Source: Pseudomonadota bacterium | GTDB lineage: Bacteria > Pseudomonadota > Gammaproteobacteria > Xanthomonadales > Wenzhouxiangellaceae | NCBI GenBank assembly: GCA_013285445.1 | Contig: CP053448.1 | Location: 2,587,530-2,651,529 of the forward strand | Length of the DNA stretch: 64,000 nucleotides | Reading direction: 5' to 3' | In this document: positions 18,199 to 27,233 of the stretch, piece by piece | Layout: each line of letters opens with the position of its first letter | How positions within the stretch are numbered: position 1 is the first letter of the stretch | Made by a program: the position numbers and the translations under genes | The notes under the pieces: generated by a model | Databases searched by the model: none | The model's input: only the letters and a program-made list of their open reading frames with translations | What the model was told of the DNA's origin: nothing

Positions 18199-20458
18199 CG
18201 ATCTGGACCTCCAGCGCATTGTAGCCGGCGGCACGAATCGCCTGGGCCACCCTGGCACTGTCTTCCGGGCACAGCGCGATGATCGAGCCCCCCCCACCAC
18301 CACCGGTCAGCTTGGCGCCAACCGCCCCGTTGTTGCGCGCAACCTGTATCAGTTCTTCCAGCTCCCAGCTCGACACCTGCATGGCATTGAGCAAACCCTG
18401 GCAGACATTCATCATCTCGCCCAGGGTCTCGAAATCGCCGGTTTTGAGCGCGTCCAGGCCGTGTCCAGCCAGGGTGTCGATCTCGTCGAAGATTCGCTCA
18501 TACAGTGCCGGATTCTTCTTCCAGGCCTCGCGTACACGGGCAACGGTGCGTGCGGTCAGGCTCTCGACGCCACTCATGCCAATGACGATCGGTAGCGGCT
18601 CTGCCACCTCGATGACCTCCCGCTGCGGCTGCTCGCCGTTGCGGAACAACAGAAACTCGCCCCAGGTGGCCAGCGTATTATCGATACCCGATGGCGTGCC
18701 GTGAGCCACCTTTTCGCACTCGAACGCCATTTCGTTGACCCGCTCGTCGTCCAGCCCGAGTGAAAAATGGGCGTCGATCGCGCGGATCACCGCGACCGCC
18801 AGGGCAGCCGAGCCACCCAACCCCATTGCGCGCGGCACATTTGGAAAGACTTCGATACGCATACCGCGCCCCTGCAGGCCCAGCGCCTCGAGCACGCGCG
18901 CCATGGAGCGGGCAAAGGATTGCGGTCTCTTGGCGTTGAATTCCAGTCGCTGCTCGACGCCCCAGCGCGGAATGATCAGCTCAACGCCTTCGCGCGCATC
19001 CTCCACCCGTGCCTGAATGGCCAGCGGAATGGGCGCAGCCACCGCCCGCCGGCCATAGACAACGGCATGTTCACCAAGCAGAATGATCTTGCCGTGCCCG
19101 GCGCCCAGTCGTTCGCCTTCCAGCGTGTCCTCGACGCGATCGGCGCTTGCCCGGCAGTGCGGGTCGGACTGGCAGCGCACCTCGGCAATGATCTCCTCGG
19201 CCTTCCAGATCTTGATCTCTCCGGAGGCGATCAGGCGTTCAACCACGGTATCGAACAGTTCCGGCGGCGTGCCGGCGGCAGTCGCCACCGACCGCGCGTG
19301 CAGCGTCATGTGGCCCTGCTGGATGCCCTCGGTGACCAGCGCACGCAGTGCCGAGAAGGTCTGGGCCAGACCAACCGCCCCCATCACTTCGGCCAGCTCG
19401 CGCGCGCTGCCAGCGCCCAGCAGGCGCAGGTTGAGCGCAACAGTAGGATTGGTCTGCAAAGGCCCGCCAACCGTGCCGACCTTGATCGGGATCTCCAGCT
19501 CACCGACCAGGTCGCCGTGATCGTCCTTGTACCACTGAGTCAGCCCGGCATAGCGACCACCGCGGGCAGCATAGGCGTGGGCGCCGGCCTCGATCGCCCG
19601 CCAGTCGTTGCCGGTTGCCAGGGCAACCGCATCGATACCGTTCATGATGCCCTTGTTGTGGGTGGCCGCGCGGTACGGGTCGACCCGGGCAAAATCATTG
19701 GCCACGATAATGCCGTCGCGGACTTGCTCCCCGTCAAAGCCCTTGCCAGTCAGCAACCGCGTGGGGATGCGGACGCGTGCCTTGACCAGGGAGCGGTCGG
19801 CCAGGTTGGACAGAATGCGCAGAAAGACCCGTCCCTCGGCAATGGTCTCGACCAGCGAAGCCACGCCTTCGCACATCGTATTGACCAGGTTCGCGCCCAT
19901 CGCGTCGCGGGTATCGACCAGCAAGTGGACCACGACCATGTCTCCACCGGGCCCCTGGGAGGGGTGAACGAAAACCTCCAGGTCTTTCGCCCCGCCTCCG
20001 CGCGCAATCATTTTCGGATGCAGGCTGTTGGCCAGGTTCAGTATCTCGGCCTTGCGCTGCAGCAGCGCCGCTTGCGCGCGAGCCGGACTGGCGACATCGA
20101 CCACCTGGACCTGACCGATCAGCTGCGGCTCCATGCTCTCAACCCGGAACCCCCCGGCCTCCCGCGCCAGCTTGGCCGCCGAGCTCAGCGCCGCCACAAT
20201 CGACGGCTCCTCGACGACCAGTGGCACAACGTATTCCCTGCCGTTGATCAGAAAATTCAGGCCGAGGCCAACCGGCAGTCCCATCACGCCGATGACGTTT
20301 TCAATCATCTTGTCGGCCAGCTGAATCGACAGCGTATGTCGGCCCGACTGGAGAACCTGACAATCCTCCGGTCCAAGCAGACCGCGATCGCGTACCGTGC
20401 GCACCCGCTCAGGCACCGACATCTTGTAGAACTGCGGAATCCTGGATCGCTCCATCAT
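18188..20458 (-). CDS. bifunctional HMG-CoA reductase (class II) / mevalonate kinase fusion
   Basis: One 756-residue frame carries two consecutive enzymes. Residues 1 to about 430 are a class II HMG-CoA reductase: ENVIG (53-57), EEPS (83-86), DAMGAN (185-190), NKGIMNGID (268-276, catalytic K269), ND at 284-285 and GHM at 382-384. These line up with the Pseudomonas mevalonii catalytic E83, K267, D283 and H381. From about 450 on is a GHMP-family mevalonate kinase: GHGKIILLGEHAVVYG (454-469), MGLGGSAAL (545-553), GTPSGIDN with catalytic D593, and KLTGGGGGG. The short linker (430-448) shows no frameshift. Together they convert HMG-CoA to mevalonate 5-phosphate. It starts 4 nt after the phosphomevalonate kinase stop. 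Confidence 0.93.
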   Translation of the reverse strand: MMERSRIPQFYKMSVPERVRTVRDRGLLGPEDCQVLQSGRHTLSIQLADKMIENVIGVMGLPVGLGLNFLINGREYVVPLVVEEPSIVAALSSAAKLAREAGGFRVESMEPQLIGQVQVVDVASPARAQAALLQRKAEILNLANSLHPKMIARGGGAKDLEVFVHPSQGPGGDMVVVHLLVDTRDAMGANLVNTMCEGVASLVETIAEGRVFLRILSNLADRSLVKARVRIPTRLLTGKGFDGEQVRDGIIVANDFARVDPYRAATHNKGIMNGIDAVALATGNDWRAIEAGAHAYAARGGRYAGLTQWYKDDHGDLVGELEIPIKVGTVGGPLQTNPTVALNLRLLGAGSARELAEVMGAVGLAQTFSALRALVTEGIQQGHMTLHARSVATAAGTPPELFDTVVERLIASGEIKIWKAEEIIAEVRCQSDPHCRASADRVEDTLEGERLGAGHGKIILLGEHAVVYGRRAVAAPIPLAIQARVEDAREGVELIIPRWGVEQRLEFNAKRPQSFARSMARVLEALGLQGRGMRIEVFPNVPRAMGLGGSAALAVAVIRAIDAHFSLGLDDERVNEMAFECEKVAHGTPSGIDNTLATWGEFLLFRNGEQPQREVIEVAEPLPIVIGMSGVESLTARTVARVREAWKKNPALYERIFDEIDTLAGHGLDALKTGDFETLGEMMNVCQGLLNAMQVSSWELEELIQVARNNGAVGAKLTGGGGGGSIIALCPEDSARVAQAIRAAGYNALEVQIGGA

Positions 20459-20462
20459 TCAT

Positions 20463-21530
20463 TCACTCGTCATGCGGCCACAGGCCGCGCTGTGAAACAG
20501 CCAGCGACAGCGGCATCATACCGGTACCCGACAACCACCGGGCATATCGGGCCAACCGGTCAGGGTCGGTCGATGCGGCAACGCCGAGATCGCCACCGCC
20601 AGCACCACAGGGCTTGTAGACCAGCCCCAGGCGGTTTGCGCCGCGCGCGGCATGCCGGTGAGCCTCGCTGAACACTGGAATCGGCATCAAATCGTTCATT
20701 TTACCCATAATCCGACCGTAGACACCGATCTGTTCAACCAATTCAGCGGTATCGTTGTCTGCCACCGCCCGCCGGCCGCTACTGGCCGACGCGGCCATCT
20801 CGCGAATCAGCCCGGCTACCGCAGCCGGATTCCGCCGTCGCGCCTCAGCCCAGTGGCCGAGCAGCATCTTGGTTGAGGCCGGCCGGCCAGTCCACACAAA
20901 CCGCATGGCGAGACCTTTCGGCAGATTTCGACGCTCCAGCATCACCGAATCACCTCGCAACTGATAGTCAACCAGCCCGCCGGCCAGACTGGCGGCAAGA
21001 TCAATGCCGCTGGCATGGCCACCCTGAACGCCGCACACCGTTCGGCGCAATCGCTCTACCCGCGTTGCGAACGACTCGACATGCTCGCCGGACACAGGGA
21101 ACGCGCGGCGCAACGCGGCATCCACCGCCACCGTCAGCGCCGCGCTCGAGCCCAGACCGAGCTTGGTCATCTCGTTACCCCGGCGCATGAACAGCGCTTC
21201 GGTATCGATGGTCAGCTCGAAACCCGACAGCCGGGCGCCCCGCTGGATCCGATCCGACAGCAGACGTTCGACCAGACCGGCTGTGGTGACAAATGCGCCG
21301 CGGTGCGGCGTCTTCCAGCGCATGTTGCCGACTGGCGACAGCTCGAAGCAGACTGGCGGAATGGCCAGCTGCAGTGCGCAGATTCTGCCGGAACTGCCCG
21401 GCAGGACACGCAAGTTTACGCGTGCGTGCCGATCGACGGCCATGGCCAGTCCGCCGACCCCCTCCAGGACTGCGTACTCGCCAAGCAGCACCACCTTGCC
21501 GGGCGCCTCAGCCTCGATGCCCCCGCTCAC
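20463..21530 (-). CDS. phosphomevalonate kinase (GHMP family)
   Basis: A 355-residue GHMP kinase. It has APGKVVLLGEYAVLEG near the N-terminus, an ATP-binding loop LGLGSSAALTVA, GGHASGIDLAAS, and a C-terminal motif KPCGAGGGDLG. The EYAVLEG variant and its position between mevalonate diphosphate decarboxylase and mevalonate kinase identify it as phosphomevalonate kinase (ERG8-like). It makes mevalonate 5-diphosphate. The GTG start at 21530 overlaps the mvaD stop (GTGA). The frame is open further upstream, but that part is in the mvaD gene. Confidence 0.88.
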   Translation of the reverse strand: MSGGIEAEAPGKVVLLGEYAVLEGVGGLAMAVDRHARVNLRVLPGSSGRICALQLAIPPVCFELSPVGNMRWKTPHRGAFVTTAGLVERLLSDRIQRGARLSGFELTIDTEALFMRRGNEMTKLGLGSSAALTVAVDAALRRAFPVSGEHVESFATRVERLRRTVCGVQGGHASGIDLAASLAGGLVDYQLRGDSVMLERRNLPKGLAMRFVWTGRPASTKMLLGHWAEARRRNPAAVAGLIREMAASASSGRRAVADNDTAELVEQIGVYGRIMGKMNDLMPIPVFSEAHRHAARGANRLGLVYKPCGAGGGDLGVAASTDPDRLARYARWLSGTGMMPLSLAVSQRGLWPHDE

Positions 21531-22498
21531 CCGAGCACCGCCGCACCGGCACCGAGGCCGACCTGCCGGATGCCGATCACGCCGGCCACATCCGACAGCG
21601 CTTCGGCCACCTGCTGTCCGCAACCGGGCAAACACACGGCCTTGAGCTGGGGACCGGCATCAATGGTGAAGAACACGCCGCATCCGGACACGCGCATTTC
21701 TCGCACGCGCTGCATGGCGGCCAGCGTTGCCGCATTCCAATACACCAGCCCGGGCCGGGCCGCCATCATCGAGGCATGCATTTTCAGCGCGCTGTGCTCG
21801 GATACCTCGGCCAGCCGTTCAAAATCACGCCGGACAATGGCGTCCCGGGCAGCTTCCAGGTCGGCCGGCACCGACGCCACCCAGGCGGGGTAAAAGGGCG
21901 AGGTGTGCATCGTGTGGTACATGCCATCGCGCGAACTCACGGCCTTGCTGGCGGTGTCCGTGACGGCCACCACCACCTCCAGCGGCCACTCGGCAGCCTC
22001 GAGCAGGGGCCGGGCCACCGCATCGGACCCGTCGGCGTGCTCGCCGGCGGTCATCTCGACGAAGCCGCCGAATATCGACCGGGCCGCCGATCCGGATCCG
22101 CGACGCGCCAGCTCCGACAACCTGGCGGCCGGCCATTCCAGCTCGAAAGCGTGCGTCGCGGCGACGACCAGGGCGGCAAAGCCCGATGCCGATGACGCCA
22201 GGCCCGCGCCGGTAGGAAAGGTGTTGCTGCTCTCAACGCGGCAGAACGTCGCGATACCGGCCTGCGCGCGGATCAGGTCCAACACTGCGCTGACCCGCTC
22301 AACCGGTTGTTCGTCCCCGTCGATCAACAGGCAGTCGGCTTTCAGGGCAGGGTCCGGAATGACCGTCGTACGCGTCTCCAGTCCGGCCAGCGTGACCGAG
22401 ATCGAACCGGCCGCCGGCAGGTTGAGCCGCCGATCGCGCTTGCCCCAGTACTTGACCAGCGCGATGTTTGCGCCGGCCCGGGCGGTCGCTTCCTTCAT
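21527..22498 (-). CDS. mvaD: diphosphomevalonate decarboxylase
   Basis: A 323-residue GHMP-superfamily enzyme that phosphorylates and decarboxylates mevalonate diphosphate to IPP. Signature motifs are NIALVKYWGKRD (11-22), TGAGLASSASGFAAL, RRGSGSAARSIFGGF, and SSRDGMYHTMHTSPFY. The C-terminal GVFFTIDAGP holds the catalytic Asp. It is the first gene of the four-gene minus-strand operon. A 145-nt gap with no clear features separates it from the amidase gene, which lies upstream in the same orientation. Confidence 0.94.
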   Translation of the reverse strand: MKEATARAGANIALVKYWGKRDRRLNLPAAGSISVTLAGLETRTTVIPDPALKADCLLIDGDEQPVERVSAVLDLIRAQAGIATFCRVESSNTFPTGAGLASSASGFAALVVAATHAFELEWPAARLSELARRGSGSAARSIFGGFVEMTAGEHADGSDAVARPLLEAAEWPLEVVVAVTDTASKAVSSRDGMYHTMHTSPFYPAWVASVPADLEAARDAIVRRDFERLAEVSEHSALKMHASMMAARPGLVYWNAATLAAMQRVREMRVSGCGVFFTIDAGPQLKAVCLPGCGQQVAEALSDVAGVIGIRQVGLGAGAAVLG

Positions 22499-22643
22499 CA
22501 GGCATGAGTTCCGAATACTGCGCCAGGGGCCATGATAAGCGCTCGCGGACTGGCATGGCAGGACCCGTCGCGAACAAGCACAAGGCCACTGCCCGGGCCG
22601 CGCGCAGCGCGACTCGGATTCAGCGGCTCACGCGACTCGTGGC

Positions 22644-23954
22644 TTACGACCCGGTCGGAATGACAAGCACCGCCCCCGGATGAATCACATCGCCCTCCAG
22701 ATCGTTGGCCTGTCGGAGCCGGGCCACGCTGGTGCGGTACTTCTGCGCAATCACGCCCAGGGTGTCACCGCGCTGGACAACATGACGATCCACCGGCCGA
22801 TTGGCGGCGATCCAGGTGCCCCGCGGGGCGGTTTCATGGAAGTGGGCGCGAACGCCGTCGAGGACTGCTTGTGCGATGGCGCTACGGTGGGACTGTGAAG
22901 TGAGGTTCTGCTCATCCTGCGGATTGCTGATGAAACCGACCTCGACCAGCACGCTGGGCACGTCCGGCGAACGCAGCACAACGAAGTTGGCGCGCTCGAC
23001 CCGCGACCGATGACGCTTGCCAACGCGGGCGAGGCGCTGCAGGATCTGTTCGGCGGCGGCATTGCTGTACTCGAGCGCAACCGATTGCGACAGATCAAGC
23101 AGCACCGAACTGAGTACATCATCGCCCCGATCGAGCTTGACCCCGCCAACCAGGTCAGCGCGGTTTTCGCTTCTGGCCAGAAGGCGCGCCGCCTCACTGG
23201 AGGCACCCCGCCGCGACAGCACGTAGACCGAACTGCCGCGCACGCGAAAATCGCGAAAGGCATCGGCATGAAGCGACAGGAAGAGGTCCGCTTCGGCCTT
23301 GCGGGCCCGATCATAGCGCTCATGCAACGGGACGTAGTAGTCACCGGTTCGAATCAGCACGGCCTGCATGCCCGGCTCATCATTGATGCGTCGCTCCAGA
23401 TCACGCGCCAGTGCAAGCGTGACCGTCTTTTCATAGGTGCCTGAAGGACCGATTGCACCCGGGTCTTCACCCCCATGGCCGGCATCGATTGCAACGATCA
23501 TGTCGCGCTGTCCATCCCGCGCCGACCGGACCGCTTCACGCACGCGCTCGCCCGGCGATTGAGCGCCTTCCGGGTAGAGGTCGATGACCAGGCGATGACC
23601 GTACTTGCCGGCCGGATCGAGCAGGAAACTCTGCGGTCGGGCCGCTGCATCTAGGTCAAACACAACTCGCAGGTCGTGCCCGCCCTGGATTCCGTGACGC
23701 ACCCCGGCGATTACGCCGCTGTGCTCCTCATCAATAGCCAGATCACTGCCGAGACCCACCCGTTCGATGTCGACCACCACACGCGCCGGATTGTCGAGCG
23801 TGAACAGGCGATATTCCACGCGCTGGTCCAGGTCCAGCACCGCTCGCGTGCTGTCCGGGCCCGCCCAGACGCGAAGGTTGCGGACCTCGCCGGCGGTTGC
23901 AGCACCGGCCGACACGACCCCGAGCAGCGCGATGGCAATGGTCCAATTCCGCAT
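22644..23954 (-). CDS. N-acetylmuramoyl-L-alanine amidase, AMIN + Amidase_3 + LysM
   Basis: A 436-residue exported amidase of the AmiB/AmiC type. The signal peptide is residues 1-22. The AMIN domain (about 25-125) targets septal peptidoglycan. The Amidase_3 catalytic domain (about 152-375) has zinc ligands in DAGHGGEDPGA, SLHADA and a catalytic Glu in VEVGFISNP. A C-terminal LysM domain (about 390-434) binds peptidoglycan (HVVQRGDTLGVIAQKY). It splits daughter-cell wall and is the class of enzyme activated through FtsEX, which is also encoded in this window. Confidence 0.95.
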   Translation of the reverse strand: MRNWTIAIALLGVVSAGAATAGEVRNLRVWAGPDSTRAVLDLDQRVEYRLFTLDNPARVVVDIERVGLGSDLAIDEEHSGVIAGVRHGIQGGHDLRVVFDLDAAARPQSFLLDPAGKYGHRLVIDLYPEGAQSPGERVREAVRSARDGQRDMIVAIDAGHGGEDPGAIGPSGTYEKTVTLALARDLERRINDEPGMQAVLIRTGDYYVPLHERYDRARKAEADLFLSLHADAFRDFRVRGSSVYVLSRRGASSEAARLLARSENRADLVGGVKLDRGDDVLSSVLLDLSQSVALEYSNAAAEQILQRLARVGKRHRSRVERANFVVLRSPDVPSVLVEVGFISNPQDEQNLTSQSHRSAIAQAVLDGVRAHFHETAPRGTWIAANRPVDRHVVQRGDTLGVIAQKYRTSVARLRQANDLEGDVIHPGAVLVIPTGS

Positions 23955-24101
23955 CGTTGACCCCGATACAGCTTGACGGTTGCGCTAATCATGCACGCTT
24001 GAATGTGAAATTTCAAGCGAAAACGGAAGGATACGAAAACTTCCAAGAACTGTTATTGAATCGGATTGCGCCCACGAACGGGCCCATCCCAGACGCGGCA
24101 C

Positions 24102-24551
24102 TCACGCCGTTTCGACGCGGATATTGAGTAGCCGCTGGAGTGCCGGCCGGCGTTCCGGGGTGAGAATGTCGGCGAGCGTGTAGGCCTCCAGGACGCCGAG
24201 AAAGGCCTGTCGCGCTTCATCGAGCATTCCGGCCAGCCGGCAGGCTTCGGTGATTGCGCACCGGTTGCCTTCGCGCATGCATTCGACCAGCCCCAGATCA
24301 GGTTCCATCACACGCACGATGCGGCCAACGTTGAGCTGCCTGGGAGCAGCGGCCAGCATCAGCCCGCCGCCAACACCCCGGGCCGATTCAACATAACCCT
24401 CGGCAGCCAGCTGCTGAACCACCTTCATCAGGTGATTTCGCGAAATCGCATAAGCCTCGGAGATTTCCCGAATGGTGCAACGGCGATCGCCATTGAGCCC
24501 GAGATAGATGAGCACGCGCAGCGAGAAATCAGTGTACTGGGTTAAACGCAT
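24102..24551 (-). CDS. Rrf2-family iron-sulfur transcriptional regulator, NsrR-like
   Basis: A 149-residue winged-helix protein starting MRLTQYTDFSLRVLIYLG. The recognition helix region is ISRNHLMKVVQQLAAEGYV. Cluster ligand candidates are C91, C98 and C104, plus D8, which corresponds to the Asp ligand described in Streptomyces NsrR. NsrR senses nitric oxide through its Fe-S cluster. It is divergent from an aidB-like gene, and a 20-bp palindrome lies between them. IscR-like function cannot be excluded, but the SRNHLMKV and C-rich patterns fit NsrR better. Confidence 0.85.
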   Translation of the reverse strand: MRLTQYTDFSLRVLIYLGLNGDRRCTIREISEAYAISRNHLMKVVQQLAAEGYVESARGVGGGLMLAAAPRQLNVGRIVRVMEPDLGLVECMREGNRCAITEACRLAGMLDEARQAFLGVLEAYTLADILTPERRPALQRLLNIRVETA

Positions 24552-24563
24552 GGCCGGAATACT

Positions 24564-24592
24564 AAACTTGAGAACTCATGTTTCAGTATAGT
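24564..24592. promoter_or_regulatory. palindromic operator in a divergent promoter (Rrf2 site candidate)
   Basis: The near-perfect 20-bp palindrome AAACTTGAGAACTCATGTTT is at 24564-24583. On the minus strand a CTGAAA / 16 nt / TAGTAT promoter for the regulator flanks it. On the plus strand TATAGT (24587-24592) could be the -10 box for the aidB-like gene. A repressor bound here would cover both promoters. Spacing and symmetry are read directly; the binding protein is inferred. Confidence 0.6.
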
Positions 24593-24657
24593 GGATTACA
24601 CGTAGCGGCCGATTCACCGCGCGTGCAGTTGACCGTAAGGAGTCTCTGGAGCCGAAT

Positions 24658-26325
24658 ATGAACAATGCGACGCGCAACCGCATATCGCCAACCCATGAAG
24701 TCATCAACCAGCCCGATCCGCTGAGCGATTACAACCCCTTTGACCAGCACCCTGCGCTGCGCGAAACCCTGCAGCGCGAAGGCGGCGGCCGCTATGCCGA
24801 GCAGGTGCGCGACTACGGCGCCCTCGCTGCCGACGAAGTCGCTCGTCTGGGCTTTGAAGCCAATCGCCATGCACCCGAGCTGGATACGCACGATCGATTT
24901 GGTCACCGTATCGACCAGGTCAACTACCATCCGGCCTACCACCAGCTGATGGCGCTGGGCATCGGCCACGGACTGTCGGCCCTGACCTGGAGCGGCGAAC
25001 CCGGGGCTCGCGTCGCCCGCTCGGCCATGATCTATCTACATAACCGATTCGAAGCGGGCACCATGTGCCCCATGACCATGACCCACGCGGTCCTGGCGTC
25101 CCTGCGGTTGCAGCCCGACGTCGCCGAGCAATGGCAGCCGCGCGTGCTGGCGGCAACGTACGATCAGCGATTCTTGCCGGCCGAACAAAAACAGGGCGCC
25201 ACCCTGGGCATGGCCATGACCGAAAAACAGGGCGGTTCAGATGTTCGCGCCAACACCACCCGCGCCGCGCCACTGGCGACACGGGGACCGGGACAGGAGT
25301 ATCTACTGGTCGGCCACAAGTGGTTCTGCTCCGCGCCAATGTCCGACGCGTTCCTGACGCTGGCCCAGACCGAGGAAGGGCTGAGCTGTTTCCTGGTGCC
25401 CCGCTTCTGTCCGGACGGCAGCGTCAACCCGTTCCATCTCATTCGTCTCAAGGACAAGCTCGGCAACCGCTCCAACGCCTCGGCCGAGGTCGAGTTTCCG
25501 GGCACCTGGGGCGTGATGGTGGGCGAGCCTGGCCGCGGCGTGGCCACCATCATCCGCATGGTCGCCGAGACCCGCCTCGACTGCGCCATCGGCTCGGCCT
25601 CGCTGATGCACCAGGCCCTTTCCGAGGCGATTCATCACTGTGACGGCCGGCAGGCCTTTGGCCGGTGCCTCAGCGCTCAGCCCCTGATGCAGAACGTGCT
25701 TGCCGACATGGCGCTTGAAAGCGAAGCAGCGCTGGTTTTGGCCCTGCACCTGGCCGGCCGCTTCGAGCGCGCCGGCACCGACGCAGCCTCGGAACGGATC
25801 GCCCGGCTGGCCACGCCGGTAGCCAAGTACTGGTTGTGCAAACGTGCCGTCGGGCTGTGCTACGAGGCCATGGAATGCCTTGGCGGCAATGGCTATGTCG
25901 AGGAATCCATGCTTCCGCGGCTGTTTCGCGAGGCACCGGTCAACGCCATTTGGGAAGGCTCCGGCAATATTCAGTGCCTCGACGTACTTCGGGCGATTGA
26001 CCGTGAACCTGAAACCATCGACGCGTTTCGCGATTTCGTCGAACCGCATGCCGGTGACCACCCGGCACTGGCTGCTGCTCTCAAAGAGATCGGGCAGATG
26101 CTGGGCAACAGCGAGCGAGCGGAGTTCGAGGCGCGCCGGATGGTCGAGGCGATTGCCGTAACGCTGCAGGCGGCAGTTCTGCTCGAGGCCGGCAATGACA
26201 CGGTTGCGGAGACGTTTATCGTCGCCCGGCTGGTCCACGGTAATCGCGGTGGCCTGTTCGGCAATCTGGGGCCGGACGCGCCGCTCGAAGCGCTGGTCGC
26301 ACGGTCTCGCCCCGGCGGGCACTGA
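24658..26325 (+). CDS. AidB-like acyl-CoA dehydrogenase family protein
   Basis: A 555-residue flavoprotein of the AidB group (E. coli AidB is 541). The N-terminus has EVINQPDPLSDYNPF. The core has MCPMTMTHA, the flavin motif GMAMTEKQGGSDVRANTT, WFCSAPMSDAFL, and the C-terminal ECLGGNGYVEES and APVNAIWEGSGN. AidB is induced in the adaptive response to alkylating agents and binds DNA. Its exact chemistry is unsettled. Divergence from an NsrR-like gene suggests control by nitrosative or redox stress (inference). Confidence 0.9.
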   Translation: MNNATRNRISPTHEVINQPDPLSDYNPFDQHPALRETLQREGGGRYAEQVRDYGALAADEVARLGFEANRHAPELDTHDRFGHRIDQVNYHPAYHQLMALGIGHGLSALTWSGEPGARVARSAMIYLHNRFEAGTMCPMTMTHAVLASLRLQPDVAEQWQPRVLAATYDQRFLPAEQKQGATLGMAMTEKQGGSDVRANTTRAAPLATRGPGQEYLLVGHKWFCSAPMSDAFLTLAQTEEGLSCFLVPRFCPDGSVNPFHLIRLKDKLGNRSNASAEVEFPGTWGVMVGEPGRGVATIIRMVAETRLDCAIGSASLMHQALSEAIHHCDGRQAFGRCLSAQPLMQNVLADMALESEAALVLALHLAGRFERAGTDAASERIARLATPVAKYWLCKRAVGLCYEAMECLGGNGYVEESMLPRLFREAPVNAIWEGSGNIQCLDVLRAIDREPETIDAFRDFVEPHAGDHPALAAALKEIGQMLGNSERAEFEARRMVEAIAVTLQAAVLLEAGNDTVAETFIVARLVHGNRGGLFGNLGPDAPLEALVARSRPGGH

Positions 26326-26394
26326 CCCTGATTCCGGGCGCATGATGCAGGCAGATGTTATCCTAATGCGTTCATTTTACGTTTCAGGTTTTAC

Positions 26395-26862
26395 ATGCAG
26401 ATTGCCAACAACACCGTCGTGTCGATCGACTACACCCTGACCGGCGACGACGGTCAGGTTATCGATAGCTCCGAAGGACGCGAACCACTGGTTTACCTCC
26501 ACGGCCACCAGAACATCATTCCGGGCCTGGAAAAGGCCATCGAAGGCAAGACCGAGGGCGATGAGCTGGAAGTCGCCGTCGAGCCCGAGGAAGGCTACGG
26601 CCCCTACCGCGACGAGCTGGTTCAGGCTGTACCGCGCGAGGCCTTTGCCGGTGTCGACAAGGTCGAGCCCGGCATGAGCTTCCGGGCCGAATCGAATGCC
26701 GGCCCGATGACCGTCGTGGTGCGCGAGGTCGGCGATGACACCGTCACCGTGGACGGCAACCACATGCTGGCCGGCCAGGTACTCAAGTTCAGCGTCGCTG
26801 TAAGAAGCGTGCGTGAGGCCACCGAAACCGAAATCCAGCAAGGCACTGCCGAGGCAGCCTGA
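26395..26862 (+). CDS. FKBP-type peptidyl-prolyl isomerase, SlyD/FkpB group
   Basis: A 155-residue FKBP with an insert-in-flap domain. The core motifs are VVSIDYTLTGDDGQVIDSS, LVYLHGHQNIIPGLE and GDELEVAVEPEEGYG. The IF insertion runs about 75-130. There is no His/Cys-rich metal-binding tail, so it is nearer to the short SlyD-like forms than to E. coli SlyD. It probably acts as a cytoplasmic folding helper. It stands alone between aidB-like and a degraded region. Confidence 0.92.
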   Translation: MQIANNTVVSIDYTLTGDDGQVIDSSEGREPLVYLHGHQNIIPGLEKAIEGKTEGDELEVAVEPEEGYGPYRDELVQAVPREAFAGVDKVEPGMSFRAESNAGPMTVVVREVGDDTVTVDGNHMLAGQVLKFSVAVRSVREATETEIQQGTAEAA

Positions 26863-26882
26863 GGCCTCATGCAGTACACGCC

Positions 26883-26902
26883 GGGCCTTCCGCGGAAGGC
26901 CC
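26883..26902 (+). terminator. palindromic terminator-like hairpin after the FKBP gene
   Basis: Perfect 20-bp palindrome GGGCCTTCCGCGGAAGGCCC, 21 nt after the stop codon, followed only by TT. It is a strong stem but has a poor U tract. Confidence 0.5.
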
Positions 26903-26955
26903 TTGCGCCGAACACTTACACCCGTCATCCTCGCCCGTGCCATGCCACGGACGCA

Positions 26956-27153
26956 TCAGGCAAGCTGAATATGGCGCGATTCAGGGGTGCTTTTTAAGGC
27001 AGCACATGCCCGGCGCCATGAGCTCATGCTCAGGCCGATGTAGAAGGTCTGCCCGAACGAGGAGCTCAAGGCCGCCAGGAAGGCGAAACGGCCGGCCGGG
27101 GGAATCCCGGCCGGGCTCGCCGGATCTTGCGCTGCGCCCGCCCTGTTCATCAC
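26956..27153 (-). pseudogene. possible remnant of an MFS transporter N-terminus
   Basis: A short minus-strand frame contains FAFLAALSSSFGQTFYIGL (27030-27087), which resembles the first membrane helix of major facilitator transporters (...SSFGQTFFI...). The similarity stops at MSSWRRAC and the frame ends after 65 codons. I see no continuation in other frames. It looks like a truncated relic downstream of the copper receptor. The match is short, so this is tentative. The rest of 26903-27233 holds only the hairpin at 27092. Confidence 0.3.
27092..27114 (-). terminator. GC-rich hairpin downstream of the copper receptor
   Basis: Stem CCGGCCGGG/CCCGGCCGG with a 5-nt GGAAT loop, about 120 nt past the receptor stop on the minus strand. 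On that strand it is followed by a short CGTTTCG, not a real U tract. Confidence 0.4.
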
Positions 27154-27233
27154 TCAATGTCACCCGGACCCGATCGGGTGCCGGCCAATCTCCAGGGCCG
27201 ACACCCTGCACCATCCCGGCACAGACGATCCAA

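Noticed and set aside
18767..20671. A 634-codon plus-strand open frame opposite the HMGR-mevalonate kinase gene
   Set aside because: It is the complement of a well-supported gene with all catalytic motifs. The frame has no domain and a Gln/His/Arg-rich composition typical of shadow frames.
23997..24018. GCTTGAA/TTCAAGC inverted repeat between the amidase and regulator genes
   Set aside because: A 7-bp stem with an 8-nt loop and no U run; too weak to call a terminator or operator by eye.
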